Source: JBGQAS01 sp963699305 (lineage in GTDB: Bacteria > Chloroflexota > Anaerolineae > Anaerolineales > Anaerolineaceae). Taken from it: a stretch of 64,000 nucleotides of DNA. Position 1 is the stretch's first letter; the number at the start of each line of letters is the position of its first letter. Location: assembly GCA_963699305.1 (NCBI GenBank), contig OY969431.1, forward strand, positions 2,294,001 through 2,358,000, written 5' to 3'. Below are positions 26,350-34,728 of this stretch, in pieces. Both the position numbers and the translations under genes were made by a program. The notes below the pieces were generated by a model. It ran no database searches, was not told where the DNA came from, and saw only the letters and a program-made list of their open reading frames with translations.

Positions 26350-27420
26350 ATGAACGGCAAATACACGCGTTCTGTTGTCATCATGCTTTCGATGCTGGCT
26401 CTCCTGAGCCTGGTTATGGCAAGCTGCCAGATCGTATTTCCAGGGCTCATCCCGAGGTACGTTGAGGCGAACTATTACCGGGAATATCAGGACCCCGGCA
26501 TGAATGGAAAGACATCCTTTGGGTTTATCCAGTTATATGACCGAGGTGTGTTTACTTTTGCGGATATCACTCCCGAACAACCCACACCCATGACAGTTGA
26601 GGAAACCTACGAGCAAATTGCGGTGACATGGCTGGTGCCGAACGGTGTGCCTTCCCACACGGGCAATTACGTCATCGTTGGGAACCGCATTACGTTAAAT
26701 TATCCGGAGATGGGCGCCAACGGAAGCATTCCGGCGACGCAAAGCTATGGAAAATTTTATGTGACTAAGCTGGAGCTTTCCACTGAGGACAATACCAAGC
26801 TTGAATTTCTGCGTTACCCCCCGGGGAACGACGCACCTTTCCTGAACAACACCTCCCGAACCACATCGGAATCGTCCCGCATCTCCTGCTTGTTGGGCAC
26901 GTGGCGTGTGGACCCGGATTCCTATATAACATGGATGAATGCAGTCGAAAACAAGGGATCCGATGTCATCTTCACCAAGATCGACCCCGCCTTCCATTAC
27001 CAATTTGATGCAGAGGGAAACGTTTCCTTGTTCCTGGATCCGGACAACTTCATGACCTTTGTCTCCAATGACCCTGAAGGAAGCAATGCAGAGATCGTGA
27101 TGGAACTGGATTATTCAAGCGGCACCCTCAAAGGGACATTCTCCGGATTAAAAGCGGATCCCGATTACCCCGACCTGATGCTGATGACGATGGATATCAC
27201 GGAGAACCCGATCACCGTTATTGGCATGAAGGTCAACGGACAGTCCATCCCACAGGTGGAAAATCCGGATATCATCCCCGTGATCGATACAACGTATTTC
27301 AATAAAGTCGGTTATATGTGCAGCGACGATTCCCTTCAACTTATCCCGCTGGGCACCGAATTGCCGCTGCAAGGTTACCTGCTCTATCGGGTTAATAATT
27401 GGCAGCCATCCGTTCCATAA
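26350..27420 (+). CDS. lipoprotein of unknown function
   Basis: A 356-residue lipoprotein. The signal peptide ends in LVMASC, with Cys26 as the lipidated residue. The rest is strand-rich and soluble, with no repeat or recognised domain. The start ATG 26350 follows GGAGGAGAG; an upstream start would give a poor signal peptide. It lies 102 bases after the membrane protein. The two may act together at the membrane, but nothing in the sequence proves it. Confidence 0.75.
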   Translation: MNGKYTRSVVIMLSMLALLSLVMASCQIVFPGLIPRYVEANYYREYQDPGMNGKTSFGFIQLYDRGVFTFADITPEQPTPMTVEETYEQIAVTWLVPNGVPSHTGNYVIVGNRITLNYPEMGANGSIPATQSYGKFYVTKLELSTEDNTKLEFLRYPPGNDAPFLNNTSRTTSESSRISCLLGTWRVDPDSYITWMNAVENKGSDVIFTKIDPAFHYQFDAEGNVSLFLDPDNFMTFVSNDPEGSNAEIVMELDYSSGTLKGTFSGLKADPDYPDLMLMTMDITENPITVIGMKVNGQSIPQVENPDIIPVIDTTYFNKVGYMCSDDSLQLIPLGTELPLQGYLLYRVNNWQPSVP

Positions 27421-27427
27421 ACTGAAT

Positions 27428-27461
27428 AAAAAATGACAAAGGTTGTTCTCTGCCATTTTTT
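27428..27461. terminator. terminator between converging genes
   Basis: AAAAAATGACA (27428-27438) pairs with TGCCATTTTTT (27451-27461) with one mismatch. T runs flank both sides, so it can work in either direction. Confidence 0.6.
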
Positions 27462-27478
27462 ATTCCCTGCCTTGATCG

Positions 27479-27736
27479 TTAGCGTTCCTTGCGCGCCCAT
27501 GCCAGCAGGAACGCGCTGCCGATTCCCAACACCCCCATCACCAGCCCGCCGATGACGAGCGACCACAGGTTACTTTTGATGTTATAGACGATCCCGGTGA
27601 CCTCTCCGGTTTTGGGAATGAAGAGCGATAAAACGATTGCGACCAGCACTATCAAAAGTGCGATGCAGCCTTCGATGAAGGCGAGGATGGATACACATCC
27701 GAAGTATTTGAACAATCCTTTTGCCGGTTTTGGCAT
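27479..27736 (-). CDS. small membrane protein
   Basis: An 85-residue protein with two hydrophobic helices (about 16-40 and 56-78) and basic ends (MPKPAKG; ARKER). It is not assignable to a family. It stands alone on the minus strand between the lipoprotein and dnaG. Confidence 0.6.
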   Translation of the reverse strand: MPKPAKGLFKYFGCVSILAFIEGCIALLIVLVAIVLSLFIPKTGEVTGIVYNIKSNLWSLVIGGLVMGVLGIGSAFLLAWARKER

Positions 27737-27864
27737 GACTCACCTGCCGTGAAGAAAATATTGTTTATTGCCAATAAATTATATTGTTTTTTCGCGGCAT
27801 CTGCTATATTGATTGAAGAGAATTACCGCTAATATCCTCATTCTGTTATACAATCTACCTACCT

Positions 27865-29775
27865 ATGTCCGTTGTAGATGAGATCAAATCCCGCATCGAT
27901 ATTGTAGAGCTTGTCTCGCAGTCGGTGAAACTGCGCAAGACCGGCAAGAACTATTCCGGCTTTTGCCCATTCCATCCCAACAACCGCACACCCGCTTTTG
28001 CTGTATTCCCCGATTCCGGCACCTGGCGCTGTTTCGGTCAATGCAACGAAGGCGGCGACATTTTCAAGTACGTGATGAAAAAAGAGGGCTGGGATTTTCC
28101 GGCAGCATTGCGCTTCCTGGCGGAAAAAGCCGGGGTCAAACTCGAACCGGTCACGCCGGAACGCCAGGCGCAGGAGGAAGAACACACCCGGCTGCGCACC
28201 TTGTTGGAAGATGCGGTCATTTATTACCGCTCACAATTCACAACCAATCCGGCAGGCAAAACCGCATTCGAATATCTTGCAAAAACGCGGATTGAAACCT
28301 CCCACAATCGAAGGGTTTGGGCTGGGCTTTGCCCCCGATGCCTGGGAAGCCGGTATGCAGTATTTTCCAGCAAGGGCTACACCAACGATGAACTACTGCA
28401 GGTGGGATTGATCACCGAGCGAGACGGCGGCGGATTCCGGGATAAATTCCGCAACCGCATCATGTTCCCCATCCGGGACGTGATGGGCAAGATGTGCGGT
28501 TTTGGGGCGCGCATCATGGACCCCAACGACATCCCCAAGTTCCTCAATTCTCCCCAGACGGTGCTTTTTGATAAAGGTCGCTTGTTGTATGGCTTGGATG
28601 CGGCGCGCAAAGCCATCCGTGCCCAGGAACAGGCTGTGATCGTCGAAGGCTACCTGGATGTGATCGCGCTGCACCAATGCGGCTTTACCAACGCCGTTTC
28701 ACCGATGGGTACTGCGCTCACCGAGGACCAGCTGCGACTGCTCAAACGCTTCACCCGACGCATCGTCCTGGCGTTGGATGCGGACGCGGCAGGTGAGAAA
28801 GCCACCCTGCGCGGGCTGGAACTGGCGCGAGAAGCCATGGATCACGCTGACGAACTTGTCTTCGATGCGCGCGGCTTACTGCGCCATGAAGCCCGTTTGC
28901 AGGCGGACGTGCGCGTCACCACCCTCCCGCCCGGCCAGGACCCCGACGATGTGGTCCTGGCGGATCCGCAGGAATGGGACCGTGTCGTCAAGGCTGCTAA
29001 ACCCATCGTCGTGCATGTGATGGAAACACTGGCTGCCAGCCACAACCTGGAGGATGCCAAGGAAAAACGCGAAGTGGCAGCCCAGGTGCAACCGCTTATT
29101 GAAGATGTGCCCGATCCGGTGGAGCGGGATGCCTATCGCCAGCAACTGGCAAGGTTGCTCAAAGTGGATGAACGAACGCTTATCGGTTCGCCGCGATCGG
29201 TGCCAACGCGGAGACGCCCTGCGCAGCGAAAACCGCAGGAGCAAACCGCCGCCAAGGGACCTGTTGCGCTTTCTTCACCGGAGCACCTGGGATTTCAAAT
29301 AGAACGGCATATTCTGCAGAACCTGCTCCGTCAACCGCAGACCATTTATAAACTTAACCGTACGTTACAGGCAGTTTCCCTGGCACGATTTTCGAGCGAC
29401 GATTTCGAACACGCGGATCACCAGGGATTGGCTAACGTGCTGCTGCAATCATTGGAGCAGGAACAGATGGACCCCATGGATCACTTGCAGGAAAAAGTCC
29501 CTGCCGAATTGCGGGATGAATTTGAAGAGATGACAACCGCCCAGGAAAAGCCCCGCCAGAGCGAGGACAAGATATTCGAGGAGCTTGTCCGTACCGTGAT
29601 GCGCCTGAGGAAACTGCGCATCGATCTCGCCATCAGCCAGGTGCGCTACCTGCAGGAAGAAGCGCAGCAGCAGGGCGGTGAAAGCCTGAACGTGTACCAG
29701 AACATCATCCTGCAGTACACCCAGGCACGCTCCCGGCTGGACCAGGCGCTTGCGAAACCCGTGTCCACGGATTGA
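27865..29775 (+). CDS. dnaG: DNA primase, with a scrambled segment caused by two compensating indels
   Basis: Synthesises RNA primers at the replication fork. The zinc finger is C34, H37, C56, C60. The TOPRIM domain is visible (VIVEGYLDVIALHQ near 258, LALDADAAGEKA near 301). The C-terminal helicase-interaction region ends at 636. Between about 28280 and 28364 the frame is wrong. An extra A in AAAAA (28277-28281) and a missing T near 28361-28364 compensate each other, turning the expected RGLKPPTIEGFGLGF into an unrelated run of about 28 residues; frame 2 holds the correct sequence. A TACAAT lies ten bases before ATG and no Shine-Dalgarno is present. Confidence 0.93.
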   Translation: MSVVDEIKSRIDIVELVSQSVKLRKTGKNYSGFCPFHPNNRTPAFAVFPDSGTWRCFGQCNEGGDIFKYVMKKEGWDFPAALRFLAEKAGVKLEPVTPERQAQEEEHTRLRTLLEDAVIYYRSQFTTNPAGKTAFEYLAKTRIETSHNRRVWAGLCPRCLGSRYAVFSSKGYTNDELLQVGLITERDGGGFRDKFRNRIMFPIRDVMGKMCGFGARIMDPNDIPKFLNSPQTVLFDKGRLLYGLDAARKAIRAQEQAVIVEGYLDVIALHQCGFTNAVSPMGTALTEDQLRLLKRFTRRIVLALDADAAGEKATLRGLELAREAMDHADELVFDARGLLRHEARLQADVRVTTLPPGQDPDDVVLADPQEWDRVVKAAKPIVVHVMETLAASHNLEDAKEKREVAAQVQPLIEDVPDPVERDAYRQQLARLLKVDERTLIGSPRSVPTRRRPAQRKPQEQTAAKGPVALSSPEHLGFQIERHILQNLLRQPQTIYKLNRTLQAVSLARFSSDDFEHADHQGLANVLLQSLEQEQMDPMDHLQEKVPAELRDEFEEMTTAQEKPRQSEDKIFEELVRTVMRLRKLRIDLAISQVRYLQEEAQQQGGESLNVYQNIILQYTQARSRLDQALAKPVSTD

Positions 29776-29786
29776 CTTTTTTCTTA

Positions 29787-29795
29787 TGGTATAGT
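29787..29795 (+). promoter_or_regulatory. extended -10 element of rpoD, probably leaderless
   Basis: TGG-TATAGT ends seven bases before the rpoD ATG, and no Shine-Dalgarno lies between. A TTGACT at 29772-29777 is too close (12-base spacer) to be a normal -35. Confidence 0.5.
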
Positions 29796-29802
29796 TAATC
29801 CC

Positions 29803-31533
29803 ATGCCCGCTCCGAATAAAGGCAAAACCACTCTCCCCGCCGCAAAAAAAATCAACAAGGGGTCCAAAACCGTAGCAACCGTTGCCAAAAAGACAACAGT
29901 TGCGAAGTCGAAAGCTGTCACTTCAGTGGAGAAGGAACTACCGCCTGAAAAAAAGATCCTGGCAGACGTGATCACTTCTTCATTGCTGCCGGAATCACGC
30001 GGCAGCAAGCCGCCCAAGGCAGTGGATGCTTCGGGGTTGGAAGAAGAACTGCTCACCAAGGAAGAGCCGGATGAACCGGCTCTCGACCAGGCGAGCGAAG
30101 AATGGGCGGAGCTGGCAGCCGAAGATCCGCTCGAGATTCTTGAAGACCCAACCATTGCGGTAGAGCTGTCCGAAGATCCCGTACGCTTGTACCTGAAGGA
30201 GATCGGTCAGATCCGCCTGCTGGATGCGGATAGCGAATTCCGCCTTTCCGCACGCATCGAAGGCGAACGTGAGATCGATAAGCTGATCGCCCACCTGCCG
30301 AAATCACACAGTGAGAAGGAACGCTTCCAGCTCCTGTACCTGGCAATGGGACGTGAAATGATAACCTCGTGGAAAGCCACGATGGAAACGGTGAAGAAGC
30401 TGGGGCATAACGGGCTGCCCGATCTAAGCCTGGTCTTCAGCGAAGCGCAAATGCTGCGATCGCAGTGGCAGGCAGACATCCCTTCCTACATCCGGACGTA
30501 TTTCGATAACGGTCGCTGGGGTAAGGATCCCGCTTGGGACGAGGTCGTCCGGTACGCCTTCCAGATGTTCCTGATGATGTATTTGCAGCCTGAAGGCACC
30601 TCCGAAGCATTATTGGATTTTCTCAAGAAAAAAGACAAGCTGCCAGCGAGCACCTTCTTTAAAGATGAACTCCCCAATAAATCCGAGTTGAAATCCGAAG
30701 TGGAAGCCGCCCGGCACCGCTCGGAGGAAGCCAACCAAACCCTCATCCGTGCCAACCTGCGCCTGGTGGTAAGCATTGCTAAACGCTATCTGGGACGCGG
30801 GATTTCCTTCCTTGACCTGATCCAGGAAGGCAATTTGGGCTTGTTACGGGCGGTGAACAAGTTCGACACCACCCGAGGTTACAAGTTCAGCACGTATGCC
30901 ACCTGGTGGATCCGTCAATCCATCAGCCGCTACATTGCAGAACAGGCGCGCACCATCCGCATACCGGTGCATCTATTTGAAGCCATCACACGCTTGATGC
31001 GCGTACAGCGCAACCTGGTCCAGCAACTGGGTCGCGAACCCAACCTGGAAGAGCTGGCGCTGGAATCCGGCATCCTGCCCGACGAGGATGTGCAGGCGAT
31101 CTACAAAGCCAGGGCTGACAAAGTACCGCTGGAAGATGAATTGCTGCGCCGCTGGAACTGGGCGAGCGCAAAAACACAACGCATTTTGCAATCCGCCGAT
31201 GAGCCAGTATCACTCGAGCGTCCGGTGGGAGACGAAGAATCCAGCCAATTGGGAGACTTCATTGAAGACATCGATGCTCTCGAACCGATGGACGCGGCGG
31301 CACGTGAAATGCTGCGAGAACAGGTGCAATCCGCCCTGGCTGCCCTTTCCGAGCGCGAACGCCAGGTGCTGGAACTGCGCTTTGGACTGATCGATGGCAA
31401 AGACCATACGCTTGAAGAAGTAAGCCGATACTTTAATGTGACCCGTGAGCGCATCCGCCAAATTGAAGCCAAGGCACTGCGCAAATTAAGACATCCGACA
31501 CGCAGCAGGTTCCTGAAGGAATATTTGGGGTAG
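29803..31533 (+). CDS. rpoD: RNA polymerase primary sigma factor
   Basis: A 576-residue sigma-70 family protein. Residues 1-115 are a Lys/Ala then acidic N-terminal extension. Region 1.2 is DPVRLYLKEIGQIRLLDADSE near 126-146. A non-conserved insert of about 130 residues precedes region 2. Region 2 has FLDLIQEGNLGLLRAV and TYATWWIRQSI; regions 3 and 4 follow, ending with the helix-turn-helix VTRERIRQIEAKALRKLRHP near 546-565. The length and region 1.2 mark the housekeeping sigma rather than an alternative factor. It follows dnaG by 27 bases, the classic dnaG-rpoD pairing. Confidence 0.95.
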   Translation: MPAPNKGKTTLPAAKKINKGSKTVATVAKKTTVAKSKAVTSVEKELPPEKKILADVITSSLLPESRGSKPPKAVDASGLEEELLTKEEPDEPALDQASEEWAELAAEDPLEILEDPTIAVELSEDPVRLYLKEIGQIRLLDADSEFRLSARIEGEREIDKLIAHLPKSHSEKERFQLLYLAMGREMITSWKATMETVKKLGHNGLPDLSLVFSEAQMLRSQWQADIPSYIRTYFDNGRWGKDPAWDEVVRYAFQMFLMMYLQPEGTSEALLDFLKKKDKLPASTFFKDELPNKSELKSEVEAARHRSEEANQTLIRANLRLVVSIAKRYLGRGISFLDLIQEGNLGLLRAVNKFDTTRGYKFSTYATWWIRQSISRYIAEQARTIRIPVHLFEAITRLMRVQRNLVQQLGREPNLEELALESGILPDEDVQAIYKARADKVPLEDELLRRWNWASAKTQRILQSADEPVSLERPVGDEESSQLGDFIEDIDALEPMDAAAREMLREQVQSALAALSERERQVLELRFGLIDGKDHTLEEVSRYFNVTRERIRQIEAKALRKLRHPTRSRFLKEYLG

Positions 31534-31572
31534 TACAACGCACCTATTTTCCTCGAATTTGCTTAAAAAATC

Positions 31573-31956
31573 TTGTCCGATAAAACCATAACTCAGAAAC
31601 TACTCATCAAACCCAGTCACAGGGTGTTGTTCATCAACGCTCCGATGGGATATGAAGAGAAAATTGGCAACCTTCCGGAAGGTGCTGTGATCGTGAAAGA
31701 GCCAAGCCAGACCGTTGATGTGATCCAATTATTTGCTGCAAACAGGTTGGAGCTTGAGAAATATTTGACCCAGATGAAATCAAACCTTACTGCGAAAACC
31801 ATTTTTTGGGTCACGTATCTCAAAGGCACCTCGAAGATAAAAACGGATATCAACCGGGACAGCATTGCAGCTTATGCGCGCTCCATCGGCTTGGTGGCGG
31901 TGGCAATCTTCAGTGTGGATGATGATTGGGCGGCATTAAGAGTGCGATTGCAATAG
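31573..31956 (+). CDS. DUF3052-like small protein
   Basis: A 127-residue soluble protein. The C-terminal half (IFWVTYLKGTSKIKTDINRD, then GLVAVAIFSVDDDWAALRVRL) resembles the DUF3052 pattern of a lysine-containing loop followed by a D-x-x-W-x-x-L strand. The start is uncertain: TTG 31573 keeps the expected length, while the next ATG would remove over 20 residues. It follows rpoD by 39 bases. The function is unknown. Confidence 0.6.
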   Translation: MSDKTITQKLLIKPSHRVLFINAPMGYEEKIGNLPEGAVIVKEPSQTVDVIQLFAANRLELEKYLTQMKSNLTAKTIFWVTYLKGTSKIKTDINRDSIAAYARSIGLVAVAIFSVDDDWAALRVRLQ

Positions 31957-32110
31957 CATTGTCTTAAATCCAGCGCAGGTTTTCATCCTTGACAAATATG
32001 CTATAATACGAACTACTTGCAGGAGTAATCCATAGATCGTTAGCTTCAAGAATACAGCACAGTACGATTTGAATAATCCCATCCATTTTTAATGCAATTA
32101 CGTAGAGCAC

Positions 32111-32144
32111 GTTCATCTGCAATGCAGATGAGGGTGGCATGAAC
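32111..32144 (+). promoter_or_regulatory. possible alternative-stem leader upstream of rho
   Basis: TCATCTG (32113-32119) pairs with CAGATGA (32125-32131). GTTCAT (32111-32116) can instead pair with ATGAAC (32139-32144), next to the start codon. The stems compete for the same bases and the second could hide the ribosome-binding site. A TATAAT at 32002-32007 would give a leader of about 135 bases. Confidence 0.35.
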
Positions 32145-32146
32145 CT

Positions 32147-33457
32147 ATGCAAACAAATTCCTTATCGACGGATATTAAACGCATGAATATACAAGAACTT
32201 GAAAACCAACCCCTGGCAGCCTTACGCAAAGTGGCAGCAGACTATAACGTCCCGGATGCCATGCGCCTTAAGAAAGAAGCACTGATCATCAAGATCGCGC
32301 AAAAGGAGGCCGAAAAGGAAGGCGTTGAACTACGCGGGGGAGTCCTCGAGATCATGCAGGAAGGCATCGGATTCCTGCGCACCAACTACCAGCTGGGTCC
32401 GGATGACGTGTATGTATCCCAGGCACAGCTCCGCCGATACGACCTGCGCAACGGCGATATGGTGCTGGGCGTTGTTCGTCCCCCGCGGGAATCGGAACGC
32501 CATTACGGACTGCTGAAGGTCGAAAATGTGAACGGCATCGATCCCGAATCGGCACGTAACCGCCCGGTGTTCGAAAGCCTGACGCCAATCTTCCCGGAAA
32601 AACGATTCGACCTGGAAACAGACCCGCACGTGTTATCATCGCGCCTGATCAACCTGATCGCACCCATCGGGCGCGGACAGCGCGGCATGATCGTTTCTCC
32701 CCCGAAAGCCGGCAAGACAACCATCCTGAAGCAGATCGCAAATTCCATTTCCACAAAGAACCCTGAAGTTCACCTGATCATCGCCTTGATCGGCGAGCGT
32801 CCGGAAGAGGTCACCGACATGGATCGCTCCGTGGATGCAGAGGTGGTGGCTTCCACATTCGATGAACCGGTCACATCCCACGTGCGCACTGCGGAAATCG
32901 CGCTGGAACGCGCCAAACGCCTGGTCGAAATCGGCCGGGATGTGGTCATCCTGATGGATTCGCTCACCCGCCTGGCTCGAGCGTACAACCTGGTGGTCAA
33001 CCCCTCCGGGCGCACGCTCTCCGGCGGTATGGACCCGAGCGCCCTTTACCCGCCCAAGCGCTTTTTTGGCGCCGCCCGCAATATCGAAGAGGGCGGATCA
33101 CTTACCATCATCGCCACCGCCCTGGTGGATACCGGTTCCCGGCTGGACGACGTGGTCTACGAGGAGTTCAAAGGCACCGGCAACATGGAACTGCACCTTT
33201 CCCGCCGACTGCAGGAACGGCGCATCTTCCCTGCCATCGATATCGAACGATCCTCCACCCGGCGCGAGGAATTACTGCTGGGTCCGGATATCCTGCAGCG
33301 TGTCTGGCTGATGCGGCGCATGTACATCCAGATGATCAGCCCGCCCCCACAGGGTGCCGGGATGGATTCAGCGGTCGCCACAGAAGCCATCCTCACACGG
33401 CTTTCGAAGACCAAAAACAATCAGGAATTCCTGGAGTCGCTCACGGAGGAAATGTGA
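32147..33457 (+). CDS. rho: transcription termination factor Rho
   Basis: A 436-residue RNA-dependent ATPase that ends transcripts. Residues about 15-60 are the Rho N-terminal helical domain, 60-140 the cold-shock-like RNA-binding domain (GIGFLRTNY, VYVSQAQLRRYDLRNGD). Walker A is SPPKAGKTT near 184-192, Walker B VVILMDSLTRLARAYN near 265-280, and the Q-loop GGMDPSALYPPKRFFGAARN near 289-308. The start ATG 32147 follows AGGGTGG; a second ATG 36 bases on (MNIQELEN) fits many homologues and is an alternative. The stop overlaps the next GTG. Confidence 0.95.
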   Translation: MQTNSLSTDIKRMNIQELENQPLAALRKVAADYNVPDAMRLKKEALIIKIAQKEAEKEGVELRGGVLEIMQEGIGFLRTNYQLGPDDVYVSQAQLRRYDLRNGDMVLGVVRPPRESERHYGLLKVENVNGIDPESARNRPVFESLTPIFPEKRFDLETDPHVLSSRLINLIAPIGRGQRGMIVSPPKAGKTTILKQIANSISTKNPEVHLIIALIGERPEEVTDMDRSVDAEVVASTFDEPVTSHVRTAEIALERAKRLVEIGRDVVILMDSLTRLARAYNLVVNPSGRTLSGGMDPSALYPPKRFFGAARNIEEGGSLTIIATALVDTGSRLDDVVYEEFKGTGNMELHLSRRLQERRIFPAIDIERSSTRREELLLGPDILQRVWLMRRMYIQMISPPPQGAGMDSAVATEAILTRLSKTKNNQEFLESLTEEM

Positions 33458-34677
33458 GTTTAAAAGTCTCTTCTTCGATGCATGACCCGGAGTTCAAGAA
33501 AAAGGGCAAGCAATCGGAGATGCCGGAGAAAAAAGCCGGCACATTATTGGTAAAAGAAAACACGGTCATCAACAAACCTTCCGCCGCACCTGCAAAGGTA
33601 GATCCCCCGCACGAGGAAAGCGCGGAAAAGACAGCAGAGATTTCAAAAACATGGTTACCGCGTATTTTATGGGGCGCGGCTGGCGTTATGGTACTCATCC
33701 TGGCTTTCCTGACCTTGCAATTCTTCAATGTCATCCCGGCAAAAAAACCCGTTGCCACCGAAGCAGCGCCCACAACCAGTGTCCAAGCTTTACCAGATTA
33801 CACTTCCACAAAACAATCCTTGCAGCTCTCACGGCTTGCAAATCCAAAGACCACCATCCCGGAACGGCCGAAAGAATACGCCACCAATTACACAGTCCAG
33901 CCAGGCGATTCGATTTTTGGGATTGCCGTTGAAAACAAATTGAAACCGGAATCGGTGCTCTGGGCGAACATGAAAACCCTGCAGGGAGATCCGCAAATGA
34001 TCTCGGTGGGTTTGAACCTCAACATCCCGCCCGTCGATGGCGTGTACTACCAATGGAAGGAAGGCGACACGCTGGAAGCGGTCGCCGGCAAGTACAAAGT
34101 GGATCCAGAAGCGATCCTCCTTTGGCCGGGCAACAATCTCGACCTGACCAACCCCGTCATCGTCCCCGGGCAATACATCATGATCAAGGGAGGCAAGGAC
34201 GAATTCAAGGAATGGGTCATCCCCATCCCGTTCAAGGCAAAATCCGGTGCAAGCAGCATCAGCGACCAATGCACGATCACTCCCGGCATGTACTGGGGTA
34301 CGGGATTGTTCATCTGGCCGACCGTATCCGGATTCATTTCCGGCAATGATTATTGGGACGGTCATCGGGGTATCGATATCGGTTCCAATGAAGGCGATTC
34401 GGTTTGGGCTTCGGATTCCGGCGTTGTGGTGTATGCCGGGCAAAAAAGCGGCGGGTACGGCATTGTGGTGATCATTGAGCACGACACCACGTATCACACC
34501 TTCCATACCGTATATGCCCACTTAAATTCAACCGCGGTCAGCTGCGGTCAGATCGTCAACCAGGGACAGGTGATCGGTTACTCCGGCAACACCGGCAATT
34601 CCACCGGCCCCCACCTGCATTTTGAGATCCGCGAAGACGGCGGTTTTGTCAACCCGCATTATTTACTTGGCATGTAA
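33454..34677 (+). CDS. membrane-anchored LysM-M23 peptidase, copy 1
   Basis: A 407-residue type II membrane protein. A cytoplasmic tail (1-64) precedes one TM helix (about 66-90). Two LysM-like peptidoglycan-binding modules follow (YTVQPGDSIFGIA near 148, YYQWKEGDTLEAVA near 194). The M23 zinc peptidase domain (about 285-405) has HRGID, YAHL and PHLHFE, giving the metal ligands and catalytic His. It probably cuts cell-wall cross-bridges or activates amidases. The GTG start overlaps the rho stop. A paralogue lies at 38480-39688. Confidence 0.9.
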   Translation: MSLKVSSSMHDPEFKKKGKQSEMPEKKAGTLLVKENTVINKPSAAPAKVDPPHEESAEKTAEISKTWLPRILWGAAGVMVLILAFLTLQFFNVIPAKKPVATEAAPTTSVQALPDYTSTKQSLQLSRLANPKTTIPERPKEYATNYTVQPGDSIFGIAVENKLKPESVLWANMKTLQGDPQMISVGLNLNIPPVDGVYYQWKEGDTLEAVAGKYKVDPEAILLWPGNNLDLTNPVIVPGQYIMIKGGKDEFKEWVIPIPFKAKSGASSISDQCTITPGMYWGTGLFIWPTVSGFISGNDYWDGHRGIDIGSNEGDSVWASDSGVVVYAGQKSGGYGIVVIIEHDTTYHTFHTVYAHLNSTAVSCGQIVNQGQVIGYSGNTGNSTGPHLHFEIREDGGFVNPHYLLGM

Positions 34678-34701
34678 CAAACGAAAAAAAAGAGATCAAC
34701 G

Positions 34702-34728
34702 ACCCGGAGGAATTCCTCCGGGTTTTTT
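34702..34728 (+). terminator. intrinsic terminator
   Basis: ACCCGGAGG (34702-34710), loop AATT, CCTCCGGGT (34715-34723), then T6. It ends the rho/M23 transcript, just before the converging priA stop. Confidence 0.9.

Noticed and set aside
28270..28370. Programmed frameshifting in dnaG
   Set aside because: Two opposite shifts 85 bases apart would be needed in every copy, with no slippery heptamer or stimulatory structure visible. Two one-base errors in short runs explain it better.
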